From contig JAHJHG010000007.1 of NCBI GenBank assembly GCA_018823885.1, forward strand, positions 1-54,256: a stretch of DNA of 54,256 nt, given 5' to 3'. The notes beneath the pieces were generated by a model. The model worked only from the letters and a program-made list of their open reading frames with translations. It had not been told where the DNA came from and searched no databases. Source of the DNA: Patescibacteria group bacterium (GTDB lineage Bacteria > Patescibacteriota > Microgenomatia > UBA8517). Made by a program: the position numbers and the translations under genes. Shown one piece after another: positions 1-9,518 of this stretch. Position 1 is the first letter of the stretch. Every line of letters begins with the position of its first letter.

Positions 1-1256
1 GCAAGGCTGTTCTGAGCAGAAACCGAAACATCATCTGGTACGCACTTTAGTACTTCTAAATTGTCCGTCATCCAAGATTCATGTCGATAAAAAGCTCTTT
101 TGAACAAGCTATTTATCGGGGCATGCAAGAAGTAATCTTCTGCAACAATTAATCCTACTATTATTATTGCAATTAGAGACCCTGCAAAATAGGCTTTTTT
201 CTTAAATCTTTTCTGCAAATTATTAAAGCCATAGATACTTCCCCAAGCCATTATCGTTGCCATAGGCAAAGAATAGGCAAAATAAGGGGTCCAGCGAATT
301 GTTTTCGCATAATCAAGAAATCGGCTGGCAAATTGCTCAAAAACCAAGATCAAAGTAGAAGGCGCAAATATGGGCAAGAATCCCCATGGCCAAAAGGCAG
401 TGAACATTGTATTAATTTTTACGGGAGAATCAATAAAGGCTCTTACTAAAACCAGAGGGTTTTTAAGCACATTAAGTATTACTTCAAATGGTGTTTCACC
501 TAAAATTCCAAACCCAGAGTGCCTATAGGTCCCGTCGCCTATTGCCGGCATTATTAATCCAACCAGAAAAGCTGTTGCCCCTAGACCAAAAACAATAGAT
601 AGTATTGCTTGTTTCCATCTTTTTCTATCATTCAAAAGCGCCCACAGTCCAAAAGCGGCTAAAAGCAAGCCGATTTCCTCTTTAACTAGCAATGCCAATA
701 AAAATGATAGCCAGTAAAACTTTTGATTTTTTGTTTCCCAAAAATACATAACTGCCCCCAGTGTTAAGGGCAAAAAGGCAAGCTCGTGAAACCCGGAAAA
801 AGTGTGCCACTGTAAAGAGTAGAACAAAAGGTACCCAATAATTACGACCAAACTAAACAAGCGATGCTTGGTTATTTTTTTACTTAAATAATAAAGCGGA
901 GCAGCACCAAGAGCAGTAACAACAGCCTGTACAGAAACGAGTAATTTTACGCTAGGCCATATCCAATACAAAGGAACAATTGTAATCAAAATTATATGGA
1001 AATGATCGGCCAACCAAGGAAGATCATGGAAAGACGAATATGGAATCTTGAACAAGGACCATTGCCAAATACCATGATCGAAAACACCTAAATCCCAGCC
1101 ATAGGTCTCAAAAAGCCTGTGCTTATTAATGGACATAAAACAATAAATTCCGGCAAAAAGAAAGACAAGAAACCATGCAAAATAGTCTTCATATTTTAAT
1201 ATTTTCCCTTTTTCTTTACCCTGAAGAATCTTTTTGACTGTTGTAACTAAATGCAT
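1..1256 (-). CDS. DUF2079-type polytopic membrane protein (C-terminal part runs off the left edge)
   Basis: Not in the ORF track. The reverse complement from the ATG at 1256 is open to the window edge: MHLVTTVKKILQGKEKGKILKYEDYFAWFLVFLFAGIYCFMSINKHRLFETYGWDLGVFDHGIWQW...HDLPWLADHFHIILI; it ends ...VPDDVSVSAQNSL. The 'DLGxFDxxxW' and 'VPxDxSVSAQN' motifs are typical of DUF2079. Start overlaps the upstream stop (TGATG). Confidence 0.75.
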   Translation of the reverse strand, partial: MHLVTTVKKILQGKEKGKILKYEDYFAWFLVFLFAGIYCFMSINKHRLFETYGWDLGVFDHGIWQWSLFKIPYSSFHDLPWLADHFHIILITIVPLYWIWPSVKLLVSVQAVVTALGAAPLYYLSKKITKHRLFSLVVIIGYLLFYSLQWHTFSGFHELAFLPLTLGAVMYFWETKNQKFYWLSFLLALLVKEEIGLLLAAFGLWALLNDRKRWKQAILSIVFGLGATAFLVGLIMPAIGDGTYRHSGFGILGETPFEVILNVLKNPLVLVRAFIDSPVKINTMFTAFWPWGFLPIFAPSTLILVFEQFASRFLDYAKTIRWTPYFAYSLPMATIMAWGSIYGFNNLQKRFKKKAYFAGSLIAIIIVGLIVAEDYFLHAPINSLFKRAFYRHESWMTDNLEVLKCVPDDVSVSAQNSL

Positions 1257-2098
1257 CAATATCCAACCTTGCCCTGCCAAACCCTTCTTTTAAGCATTCT
1301 AAGTGGGGTTTGAATCAATGCTTTAACATAATAATCTCTATCCATATTGCCCCAAGTAGATAATATAACATTGGGCCTAGGTTTAAAGAACACTTCTGGA
1401 TAGTGGAAATCCAGAGGAAAGCTTTTTCCAATTTCTATCTTTTGCTTTATTTTCCTTTTAGGAACATCCAAATCTTTTTCGAGTGTCGATGATCGGATCA
1501 TATGAGTAAAATGCATAAAATGGGCATTAATAAACTTCCTAAATTTCTGGGGTCTTTTTTGAATGAGCCTCCCTTTTCCATCAAAAAATCCTTGTGTACC
1601 ATGAGGTTTGTCTAAATGAAGTCCGGAAATTTTCCTATTCATGGCTCTTATCGTATAGTGTCCTACTTTCCCATCAATTCCATATCTTCCGGCCCTTTTT
1701 TCTTGATAGTGATAGATATCTCCCACGATGTTGTAGTAGGGATTAACAATTGTTTCAAGCTTGTCTCCTTGTTTATGAATTGTATCTACTACTTTTCTGA
1801 TTGAATCACTCCACCACACCTCGTCCCCATCAAGAATCAGGACCCAATCTGATTTTGTTTCATCCAGCATTTGTTGTCTTACGAAAGTAAACTCATCAAT
1901 ATTAACTTCTCCTATTTCTTTAAATATAATTTTATGAGGATATTTATTTTGAAGTTTTTTTATAATCTCAACCGTTTTGTCCGTACTGCCCGTATCCCAA
2001 ATAAGTATTTTGTTTACATAATTAATAACACTCATGATCGCATACCAAAGATATCTTTCCTCATTTTTGACTAATGTGTGTGCCCAAATCTTTTTCAT
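1256..2098 (-). CDS. Glycosyltransferase family 2
   Basis: N-terminal HTLVKNEERYLWYAIMSV...ILIWDTGSTDKTVEII and VLILDGDEVW (DxD-like): GT-A/GT2 signature. Confidence 0.85.
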   Translation of the reverse strand: MKKIWAHTLVKNEERYLWYAIMSVINYVNKILIWDTGSTDKTVEIIKKLQNKYPHKIIFKEIGEVNIDEFTFVRQQMLDETKSDWVLILDGDEVWWSDSIRKVVDTIHKQGDKLETIVNPYYNIVGDIYHYQEKRAGRYGIDGKVGHYTIRAMNRKISGLHLDKPHGTQGFFDGKGRLIQKRPQKFRKFINAHFMHFTHMIRSSTLEKDLDVPKRKIKQKIEIGKSFPLDFHYPEVFFKPRPNVILSTWGNMDRDYYVKALIQTPLRMLKRRVWQGKVGY

Positions 2099-2844
2099 AT
2101 CAATTTTCTGTGTTTATATCCTTTCCCTCGCCTTAGCATAAATTTTAAAATTGCTTTGTAAATATAGTAAGGATTGTCCAAAAACAGCAAAGCCTTTCCT
2201 CTTTTTATTAAATTTTTGTGTTTTTGCAAATAGCCTTCATATTCATCTATGAGTTCATGAATATTGAGGCTATTCTTTGCCATATAATCAATTTCTTCCT
2301 CCCAGTAATATCGCGTTTCATTCTCGCCTAGCCAGTCTACTATATGAAACTTAGGAGTATATAGAACTGGATAATTCTTTGGAATAATCTGTAACTTTTT
2401 TTTCTTTTTAGTAAAAAACCACTTATGATGCGCATTGCCCGGCACCCTTCTTGGCCCTGTAAGCCAGTTGGTAATATCAAAATGAGAAAACTCCATATCC
2501 TTTCCCATCGAAGGTGTCGCAATATAACCCCTTTTTGCCACCCTAGACATCTCATCTAATACTAAAAACGGCTGCGACAAATCTTCAAGGGTGTGAGTAC
2601 ATAGACAAAAATCGAACTCATTGTTCTTAAATGGAAGCCTCTCTCTTGTAATGTCAAGCCTGATAAAATTGTCTGCCTCTAGCTTGGAAGAGCCATAAGG
2701 TGCTTCTTCGGGATGAATAATGTCAACCAACGTATGTATTTTAATTTCTTCGTGTTGCTTCATACTCCCCCCAATGTCTAAAACTTTTTCTTTTGAAGAT
2801 ATTCTGAATTTTTTGATAATATGCTTATCTGACAAAGTATTCAT
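2095..2844 (-). CDS. Class I SAM-dependent methyltransferase
   Basis: EKVLDIGGSMKQHEE... and LPFKNNEFDFCLCTHTLEDLSQPFLVLDEMSRVAKRGYIATPS. 4-nt overlap with the downstream GT2. Confidence 0.75.
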   Translation of the reverse strand: MNTLSDKHIIKKFRISSKEKVLDIGGSMKQHEEIKIHTLVDIIHPEEAPYGSSKLEADNFIRLDITRERLPFKNNEFDFCLCTHTLEDLSQPFLVLDEMSRVAKRGYIATPSMGKDMEFSHFDITNWLTGPRRVPGNAHHKWFFTKKKKKLQIIPKNYPVLYTPKFHIVDWLGENETRYYWEEEIDYMAKNSLNIHELIDEYEGYLQKHKNLIKRGKALLFLDNPYYIYKAILKFMLRRGKGYKHRKLI

Positions 2845-4127
2845 GTTTTGGGGCTAGTCCGATAATACCTAATAACTATTGTCCACACATAAACTGCCAA
2901 TATTGTATTAACTAAACCAAACGCTACAGTTGGGGCATAAACGCCAATTTTGGGAATAAGAATCAGATTGATTATGAAAACTGTGAATATCTGGAAAAAC
3001 GAAAAAACTCCAATATAAATCGGTTTTTTCATTGCATAAATTATCGCGGGGACTGCAGGAGCGGTAAGAAGAAAAGGAATCATAGATGCAGCTAGTGCCC
3101 TAAATACTGGAACAGAGGGTAGATATTTTTGTCCGAAAAGTATTGCGATAAAAGGCTCTGCAATAGCAATCCAAAGAATCACGCCGAAAATTACAGGAAC
3201 TATTGCCAATGATGCTTTCTTAATATAAGTTTTTTCGCTCTCTTTGTTTCCGAAGGAGGCCAGTCTGGGAGCCAATACAGCTGAAAAACTTGATGTAAGC
3301 AGCACAATAAACATGGCTAGCCTAGAAGAAATAGAGTAAAAACCCGTCATTGTCGCCCCTGCCATGGCTGCGAGCATCTGAACATCTAGGCGTCCAGATA
3401 CTGAAGAAATCACCCTGTTTACACCCAGCCAACCAGAAAAACGAAGAAGCTTTGAGTAAACATCTTTTTCGACCCTAACAAGCAAAAAGCTCGTTCCCAA
3501 AAAAGCAAAACCCGCCAATATTACAAAAAAAGTACTTAGCGTAAATGCGACAAATGCTTTCGTTAATGTGAGTCCACCTAACATAAAAAAACCAAAAGCT
3601 AACAACAATCTTCCTCCTGCCAAAGACAAATCAACCACGACCGATTGCAAAAAGCGCTTTTGTGCTTGAAGTATCGAAGGGAAAAGAGCCCAAAATAGAA
3701 ATGCTAGAGATAGTCCGCCCACCCAATAGGCTACCGTCGCGTCTCTTGTAGCAAGAAAACTATTAGAAATAAATGGTGCAAAAAGGACAGTAATTAAAAC
3801 CAAAACAGAAAGTGCAATCAACCTCACAACAAGCGATGCTTTCATATACTTCTGGGCCTTTAAAACATCTCCTTTGCGCGAAGCTTTTGCTATAAAGCTA
3901 ATTAGTCCAGACGAAATACCGAGATCAGACAAAGAAGCAATGATCGTGACCAAGTTTACAGCTGCGGAGAATACCCCAAAGTCTGAAACTGATAGTCCTC
4001 TAGCGATTAGAAGAGTAAAAAGAAAACTAAAAAAAGCAGATACTAAATTTCCAATAAATAAAACGTATGTATCTCTCGCGGTCGCGGAAGTAGCCAGTGT
4101 TGCTATCCTCTTATATTGTCTTTTCAC
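2841..4127 (-). CDS. Oligosaccharide flippase (Wzx / polysaccharide biosynthesis protein, MOP superfamily)
   Basis: FIGNLVSAFFSFLFTLLIARGLSVSDFGVFSAAVNLVTIIASLSDLGIS: N-terminal signature of PST/Wzx flippases; multiple TM helices. Confidence 0.88.
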   Translation of the reverse strand: MKRQYKRIATLATSATARDTYVLFIGNLVSAFFSFLFTLLIARGLSVSDFGVFSAAVNLVTIIASLSDLGISSGLISFIAKASRKGDVLKAQKYMKASLVVRLIALSVLVLITVLFAPFISNSFLATRDATVAYWVGGLSLAFLFWALFPSILQAQKRFLQSVVVDLSLAGGRLLLAFGFFMLGGLTLTKAFVAFTLSTFFVILAGFAFLGTSFLLVRVEKDVYSKLLRFSGWLGVNRVISSVSGRLDVQMLAAMAGATMTGFYSISSRLAMFIVLLTSSFSAVLAPRLASFGNKESEKTYIKKASLAIVPVIFGVILWIAIAEPFIAILFGQKYLPSVPVFRALAASMIPFLLTAPAVPAIIYAMKKPIYIGVFSFFQIFTVFIINLILIPKIGVYAPTVAFGLVNTILAVYVWTIVIRYYRTSPKT

Positions 4128-4144
4128 TAGCTAAAATTGTAGCC

Positions 4145-5818
4145 TTAATGCTCCTTCCTCACAAGAAGGACTGCCCTTGCATCTTGTCTTTCATAAGTTT
4201 CTTCTGCTGATACTTGATAAACATCTTTTAGTTCAAAATTGTCAGCAATAAATTCATTTTCCAGATTTTCGGGATTATAAAATATCTGCCTCCATTCTTC
4301 TCCCATATAATAATTTTCATCATCTATAAGATAACTTGTGAGATATATTGCATCAAAAGGAATTTCTTTATCATCTTTAAGGTTTAACTGCTCTGGTTTT
4401 AATGGAAACCAAATCGTTTTTCTTTCTCCATACCAACTTCCCCAGGTATCAAGATTTGTAATAACCACATCATCTAAGCCTGTATTGTCTCGAAGTAGCC
4501 ACGACAATCGAACGTAAGCAGGAGGTTTTCCTTTATTTGTTCTTGCAACCTTAAACCTTGAATCTAGAAAAATCACCCCCAGAGTTTGCCCCACTACAAA
4601 GAAAAATATCAAGAAAGTAGATATCCCTGTAGTTAAGTGCCCTTTTTTTAACCCAGAATATGTTTTTTTTAGATAGCTGAAAATTGACACTTTTGAGTCA
4701 ATCATTTTTTCGACTATCCAAACCAGAGTTGCTACCGCAAAAATATAAACAAAAGGAACAGTTGGATGAAGATATCGGTAAAAAGGAATTGTAATTGCAT
4801 TAACAATAAAGACAATTGCAACCATAAATAAAACCGTTAGTTTTGAAGAATTAATAAGCCTGTTTTTATTGCTTTTGAAAAGACCAATGATAAATAATGC
4901 CCAAAGATATGGAGATGCGATTTCAGGAAGAAGTTTATAAAAATTATACATATTATAAAGAAATTTTTTGATCATGATTCCAATATTGGCCAAAAATAAG
5001 GCTCGTGGATCAATAAGTGTTTCTCTCAAGGCCACATTGGATGGAGCTATTGTTGAATAATGGAGAGATGAAATAAGTCCCCTGTTAAATATTGATACCA
5101 GAAACAATTTATCTCCAAATAATCTGGCAGCAATTTCGTAAATAAGAATAGTTGAAACAACAATAAAAACAATTTTCAAATAAATATAGCGATTGTCCTT
5201 TAGATTTAGATAAAGAAAAAATGCCAAGAGAACAATTAAATATATTGGAGCATGGGGCCTTGCAAGATAAATAGGTATGAAACTTAAAAAACCGAATAGG
5301 TTGGTCCATTTATTATTTAAAATAAAAAGATAAAAAACCAATAACAATCCAAATACAAAAAGCGTTTCGGTTGCTCCAGTTGTCGCATAGTCCAGAAAGT
5401 TAACATTAGCTGCAACTGCCACCGCACTCAAAAACCCGACAAGTCTTCCAAAAAGCTTATTTCCAATTAAATAAACCATTGTTACAATACCTAAATAAAA
5501 AATAGATGAAGTAGTAATTACCGATAAATCTGAGATTCCCAGTGCTTTAAACGACGCTAGAAAAGCAAAAGACATCAGAGGCGACATCCAATATGCAGAA
5601 AAAAGATTGTCTTTTGTTAAATTTAATAAGGCATTTGAAAATGTAGAATAACTAACTCCATAACCTCTACCAGTAGCAATGTTTCTTGCCAAATCTGCGT
5701 ACTTTGCACTGTCAGAAAATGTTAAATACGGAGTTTGAGTAAGTTTGTTGAAGAAACAAAGGAACAAAATACTAAGAAGTAGTAACATAATTACTGAAAA
5801 GTATTTTCTTAGTAGCAT
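4145..5818 (-). CDS. GT39/PMT-like GT-C membrane glycosyltransferase
   Basis: Polytopic; early acidic loop FSDSAKYADLARNIATGRGYGVSY, a DAxxY..A..i..GxG type loop of ArnT/PMT-like enzymes; C-terminal periplasmic domain. Confidence 0.7.
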   Translation of the reverse strand: MLLRKYFSVIMLLLLSILFLCFFNKLTQTPYLTFSDSAKYADLARNIATGRGYGVSYSTFSNALLNLTKDNLFSAYWMSPLMSFAFLASFKALGISDLSVITTSSIFYLGIVTMVYLIGNKLFGRLVGFLSAVAVAANVNFLDYATTGATETLFVFGLLLVFYLFILNNKWTNLFGFLSFIPIYLARPHAPIYLIVLLAFFLYLNLKDNRYIYLKIVFIVVSTILIYEIAARLFGDKLFLVSIFNRGLISSLHYSTIAPSNVALRETLIDPRALFLANIGIMIKKFLYNMYNFYKLLPEIASPYLWALFIIGLFKSNKNRLINSSKLTVLFMVAIVFIVNAITIPFYRYLHPTVPFVYIFAVATLVWIVEKMIDSKVSIFSYLKKTYSGLKKGHLTTGISTFLIFFFVVGQTLGVIFLDSRFKVARTNKGKPPAYVRLSWLLRDNTGLDDVVITNLDTWGSWYGERKTIWFPLKPEQLNLKDDKEIPFDAIYLTSYLIDDENYYMGEEWRQIFYNPENLENEFIADNFELKDVYQVSAEETYERQDARAVLLVRKEH

Positions 5819-5842
5819 GATCTGATTATATCAGCATTGTAT

Positions 5843-6535
5843 TCATCCTTTATAATAAACAGCGAACAAATCAGGAGAAAACAGTGGCACCCACAAGTGC
5901 TTTAATAATCTAAGTCTTCCAGCACAATCAATTCTTTCTCGCTTAAAACCCGCTCTGGAAAAGACTAAGTCTAAAGAGTGCAGTGCAAAGAACCTTATGT
6001 GTTCATCACAGACACCAGGAATTACCCCATGTGTTGGTGCTGTTTCGGGGAAATTACCTAACATTAGATTAATTCTGTGAGGCAACCAGGCCACATTCGG
6101 CACTTCAACCACCACTCTTCCGCCTTTTCCAACAATTTTCGATAGTTTTGTTAATAATTCCAGCGGCCAAGAAATGTGCTCTAATATTGCCAACATGTAA
6201 ACTGTATCAAATTTTTGTTTTTTTAATATTGCTTTTTGTACAAAAGTATCTATGTCGCTGATAATATACTCTGTGTTGTCATTGGCTTTCTTCTTGGCTT
6301 TCTTAATCAAACCTGGAGCCAAATCAACACCAATAAGTTTTTTGTATTTTTTGTGTAAAAATCTATTTATCAACTCCCCATCACCGCAAGCAACGTCTAA
6401 ACAGGCTTGTCCAGACAATCCAAGCTCTACTGCAACTTCCTCTCTGGAATAATTTTTAACAAAGCGGTCTAAAAAAACACCCCACCATGGTTGCTTGACT
6501 TTCATGGGGTTAGAATAATACTCTTCAAGACACAT
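5843..6535 (-). CDS. Class I SAM-dependent methyltransferase
   Basis: LSGQACLDVACGDGELINRFLHKKYKKLIGVDLAPGLIKKA...DTVYMLAILEHISWPLELLTKLSKIVGKGGRVVVEVPN. Confidence 0.85.
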   Translation of the reverse strand: MCLEEYYSNPMKVKQPWWGVFLDRFVKNYSREEVAVELGLSGQACLDVACGDGELINRFLHKKYKKLIGVDLAPGLIKKAKKKANDNTEYIISDIDTFVQKAILKKQKFDTVYMLAILEHISWPLELLTKLSKIVGKGGRVVVEVPNVAWLPHRINLMLGNFPETAPTHGVIPGVCDEHIRFFALHSLDLVFSRAGFKRERIDCAGRLRLLKHLWVPLFSPDLFAVYYKG

Positions 6536-6556
6536 ATAATTAAGCTTATAATTTAA

Positions 6557-7141
6557 CTAAAGATCTTTCAGCATCCAGATAGAATGCTCTACTGCTCTGT
6601 CTATCTGGCTTAAGCTCTTAATGACCTTAATAATTGAACCTTTCAAGCCATCATTTCTTAACACTTCTCTAAAAGCAATAAGGTAGCGATCATAAAAAGC
6701 TACTTCGATTTTTTTAAAACCCACCACCTCATATAATTTAATAGCTCTTGAGTTACTTTCATACACATTCAGTAAAATCTTATTAATTCCTTCTTTTTTG
6801 CACTGGTCAAAAAGTTGATTTGTAAATCCTTTTGCCAGCCCTTTTCCTCGAAACTCTTCTGAAATTACTATTCCGAAATATCCTTTCATTGGAAATAGTG
6901 GAAATCTACTAACAAAAGCGTACCCGGCTATTTTTCTTTTTTTTCTGCTCGACAAGAATATTCTTACATCTTTCTTGTCTGCAAATAATTTTTTCAGAAA
7001 TTCCTCGCTGAAAGGATGAGGATGAAATAGCTTTATGGTTTGAGGAATAAGAGATTTAAAAAAATTTGCCAAAATTTTAGCATGAGAAGCTTTAATTCTT
7101 ACTATCAAATATTCCTTCGGTTTCTTATCGCTAATATGCAT
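6557..7141 (-). CDS. GNAT-family N-acetyltransferase
   Basis: YFGIVISEEFRGKGLAKGFTNQLFDQCKKEGINKILLNVYESNSRAIKLYEVVGFKK: acetyl-CoA binding RGKGLAKG and N..AI.LYE..GF. Confidence 0.88.
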   Translation of the reverse strand: MHISDKKPKEYLIVRIKASHAKILANFFKSLIPQTIKLFHPHPFSEEFLKKLFADKKDVRIFLSSRKKRKIAGYAFVSRFPLFPMKGYFGIVISEEFRGKGLAKGFTNQLFDQCKKEGINKILLNVYESNSRAIKLYEVVGFKKIEVAFYDRYLIAFREVLRNDGLKGSIIKVIKSLSQIDRAVEHSIWMLKDL

Positions 7142-7145
7142 TTTC

Positions 7146-8249
7146 TTAACTAAGTATGTTCATAACAGTTCTAGCTACGTACAAAGCCTCTTTTTCAGTA
7201 AGAGTAACACCAGAAGGTAAATTCAAACCATTGGAGGCCAAATAATCAACTACTGGGAGTCTAATTTTATGATTTATGTATGGCAATTTGTATATTGGAT
7301 AGAAAAATGGGCGAGTTTCTATGTTTGCTTCCGAAAGTCTATGTATTAATCTATCTCTTGAGGCCTTACTTTTATCAGTTAAAACGATTGAAGACATCCA
7401 ATAGGTGCTTCTAGCCCATTTCTCTTCGGGGGAGAATTCAATTTTATCAAAACCCTTAAAGGTTTTCTTGTAAATTTCAGCGATCTTTCTTTTTCTCGAA
7501 ATAAATTTATTTATTCTTTCAAGTTGAGCCAACCCTACCGCTGCTTGAAGATTTGTTAGGGCATAATTGTAGCCAAGTTGGGCATGATAATATAAGCTCA
7601 CCGCTCTATCTCTCGCACCATCTCTTAAATATTTCACTTTTTCTGCAAGCTTCTTGTCGTTGGTTACAACCATTCCACCTTCACCAGTTGTTATAGTTTT
7701 ATTCCCAAAGAAACTAAAACAAGACATCTCTCCAAAACTTCCCACTTTTTTTCCATTAACTAATGCTCCGTGCGCTTCTGCTGCATCTTCGATCACAAAA
7801 ATTTTATATTTCCTGGCTATTTTCATAATTGCTGGCATGTTTACAGGATGTCCATATAAATGCACAGGGATAATTGCTTTGGTTCTTTTGCTAATCTTTT
7901 TTTCAATACCCTTGGGATCTAAACACCAATTGAACCTGTCCACTTCAAGAAAAACAGGTTTCGCACCTACATAAAGCACTGCGTTTGCTGTAGCAGCAAA
8001 AGTTAAACCAGGAATCAAAACTTCATCACCAGGGCCTATGTCAAACGCCAACAGCGCTAAGTGCAATGCTACTGTTCCATTTGAAACGGGAATGCCATGT
8101 TTCACTCCACAATACTTAGCAAATTTTTCACCAAATTCAGGAACATATGAACCGTTTGAAGAAATCCAATTTGTCCTTATACATTTGGTAACGTATTTCA
8201 GTTCGTTACCTTTTAAGTCTGGTTCAGCAATAGGTATTTTCTTTCGCAT
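7146..8249 (-). CDS. DegT/DnrJ/EryC1/StrS family PLP aminotransferase, perosamine-synthase-like
   Basis: PIAEPDLKGNELKYVTKCIRTNWISSNGSYVPEFGEKFAKYCGVKHGIPVSNGTVALHLALLAFDIGPGDEVLIPGLTFAATANAVLYVGAKPVF; catalytic-Lys motif SFFGNKTITTGEGGMVVT. Confidence 0.93.
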   Translation of the reverse strand: MRKKIPIAEPDLKGNELKYVTKCIRTNWISSNGSYVPEFGEKFAKYCGVKHGIPVSNGTVALHLALLAFDIGPGDEVLIPGLTFAATANAVLYVGAKPVFLEVDRFNWCLDPKGIEKKISKRTKAIIPVHLYGHPVNMPAIMKIARKYKIFVIEDAAEAHGALVNGKKVGSFGEMSCFSFFGNKTITTGEGGMVVTNDKKLAEKVKYLRDGARDRAVSLYYHAQLGYNYALTNLQAAVGLAQLERINKFISRKRKIAEIYKKTFKGFDKIEFSPEEKWARSTYWMSSIVLTDKSKASRDRLIHRLSEANIETRPFFYPIYKLPYINHKIRLPVVDYLASNGLNLPSGVTLTEKEALYVARTVMNILS

Positions 8250-8317
8250 ATTTAATCCTTCACCTCTTTTGTAGTTTTATCTATCCGTCTGTAAGCAGAA
8301 TTCCAAATAGATATATT

Positions 8318-9508
8318 TTATTCATTTGCTACTTTTCTAATATTCGTATAAAACCTTTCGGCAACCGATTCCCAAGAAAACTTGTCAATTACTATCTTTC
8401 TTCCTCTTTTGCCCATGTCCATTCTTAGGGATTTATTGCTAAGCAATTCTATCACCTTTTCTGCCAATTTCGTTTCATTCTTCGGATCTACAAGAAAACC
8501 CGCTTCACCATCCTTAAACTGTTCTTTTCCTTCCGGGCTCGTAATTACTGGCGTTTCACAAGCCATGGCCTCTTTTACAGACATGCTCATACTCTGCATA
8601 ATACTAGGCTGAACAGCAATTTCCGCTAAACCAGCATATAAAGGCAAGTCGTCATATTTCACAAAACCCAGATATTTTATATTTTTGGTCACTCTCAATT
8701 CTTTCGCCAATAGCTCCATTCTCTCTTTCTCTTCTTTATTATCTATCGTGTATGAAATTAGAAGTAGCAATTTGGGAATTTCTTTTACTATATAGGGCAG
8801 GGCTTTGATAAGGAATGAAGTACCTTTAATCCCAGTAAAATCCGTACTATGGAATACTATTTTTCTATCTTTGTATTTGCTTTTTAGAAAATTTACCTTT
8901 ACTGGTTTAAAAAAATCTGTATTTACCCCTTCGTAAACAACGTTTACATCTTTTCTTCCATAAACTTTCGCTATCCACTTTTTATTAAAGTTGCTTAAAG
9001 TCAAAACTTTTGTTGACTTAATTGTTTGGTTCTTGTCTAAATTATTGTAAAAGGGTTTTATAATTTTTACAAACAATTTTCTTAAAGAAGATAATCCTGC
9101 AATAAAATTCGGATCGTGGAAAAAGGCAAATGGTTCATAACACAGCTGTATCGTTTTGTCTGATAAGCGATTTGCTAAGACATTCAGGGGAAACATGCTT
9201 GAAATAACAACGTCTGAATTTGTTGCTTCCTGTCTGAGATACCATTTCTCTATACGAAGAAAAAACGGAATCAACAGCCAATAAAAAGGATTGTTTGTTG
9301 AAAATCCGAGAAATGTTTTAAATTTTATTCCAGCTTCTGTAAACTCATTCCTAGCAAAACTAGACATCGCCCCTGAGTACAAAACCGTATCGCAATTATA
9401 TTTACTTCCCAGCCTTCTTATTACCTCATAAATATATCTATGGCCACCCATCCAATTTAAAAAATGGGGATGCAACCATAATACTTTATACTTTTTCCTT
9501 TTTTCCAT
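8318..9508 (-). CDS. Glycosyltransferase family 4 (GT-B)
   Basis: N-terminal HPHFLNWMGGHRYIYEVIRRL; C-terminal KYLGFVKYDDLPLYAGLAEIAVQPSIMQSMSMSVKEAMACETPVITSPEGKEQFKDGEAGFLVDP. Confidence 0.9.
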   Translation of the reverse strand: MEKRKKYKVLWLHPHFLNWMGGHRYIYEVIRRLGSKYNCDTVLYSGAMSSFARNEFTEAGIKFKTFLGFSTNNPFYWLLIPFFLRIEKWYLRQEATNSDVVISSMFPLNVLANRLSDKTIQLCYEPFAFFHDPNFIAGLSSLRKLFVKIIKPFYNNLDKNQTIKSTKVLTLSNFNKKWIAKVYGRKDVNVVYEGVNTDFFKPVKVNFLKSKYKDRKIVFHSTDFTGIKGTSFLIKALPYIVKEIPKLLLLISYTIDNKEEKERMELLAKELRVTKNIKYLGFVKYDDLPLYAGLAEIAVQPSIMQSMSMSVKEAMACETPVITSPEGKEQFKDGEAGFLVDPKNETKLAEKVIELLSNKSLRMDMGKRGRKIVIDKFSWESVAERFYTNIRKVANE

Positions 9509-9518
9509 TTTTATTACT

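Noticed and set aside
1616-2074. Plus-strand ORFs antisense to the GT2 (and the many similar 60-150 aa ORFs across the window)
   Set aside because: They lie wholly inside strongly supported minus-strand genes, have no recognisable domains and no plausible ribosome site; treated as shadow ORFs.
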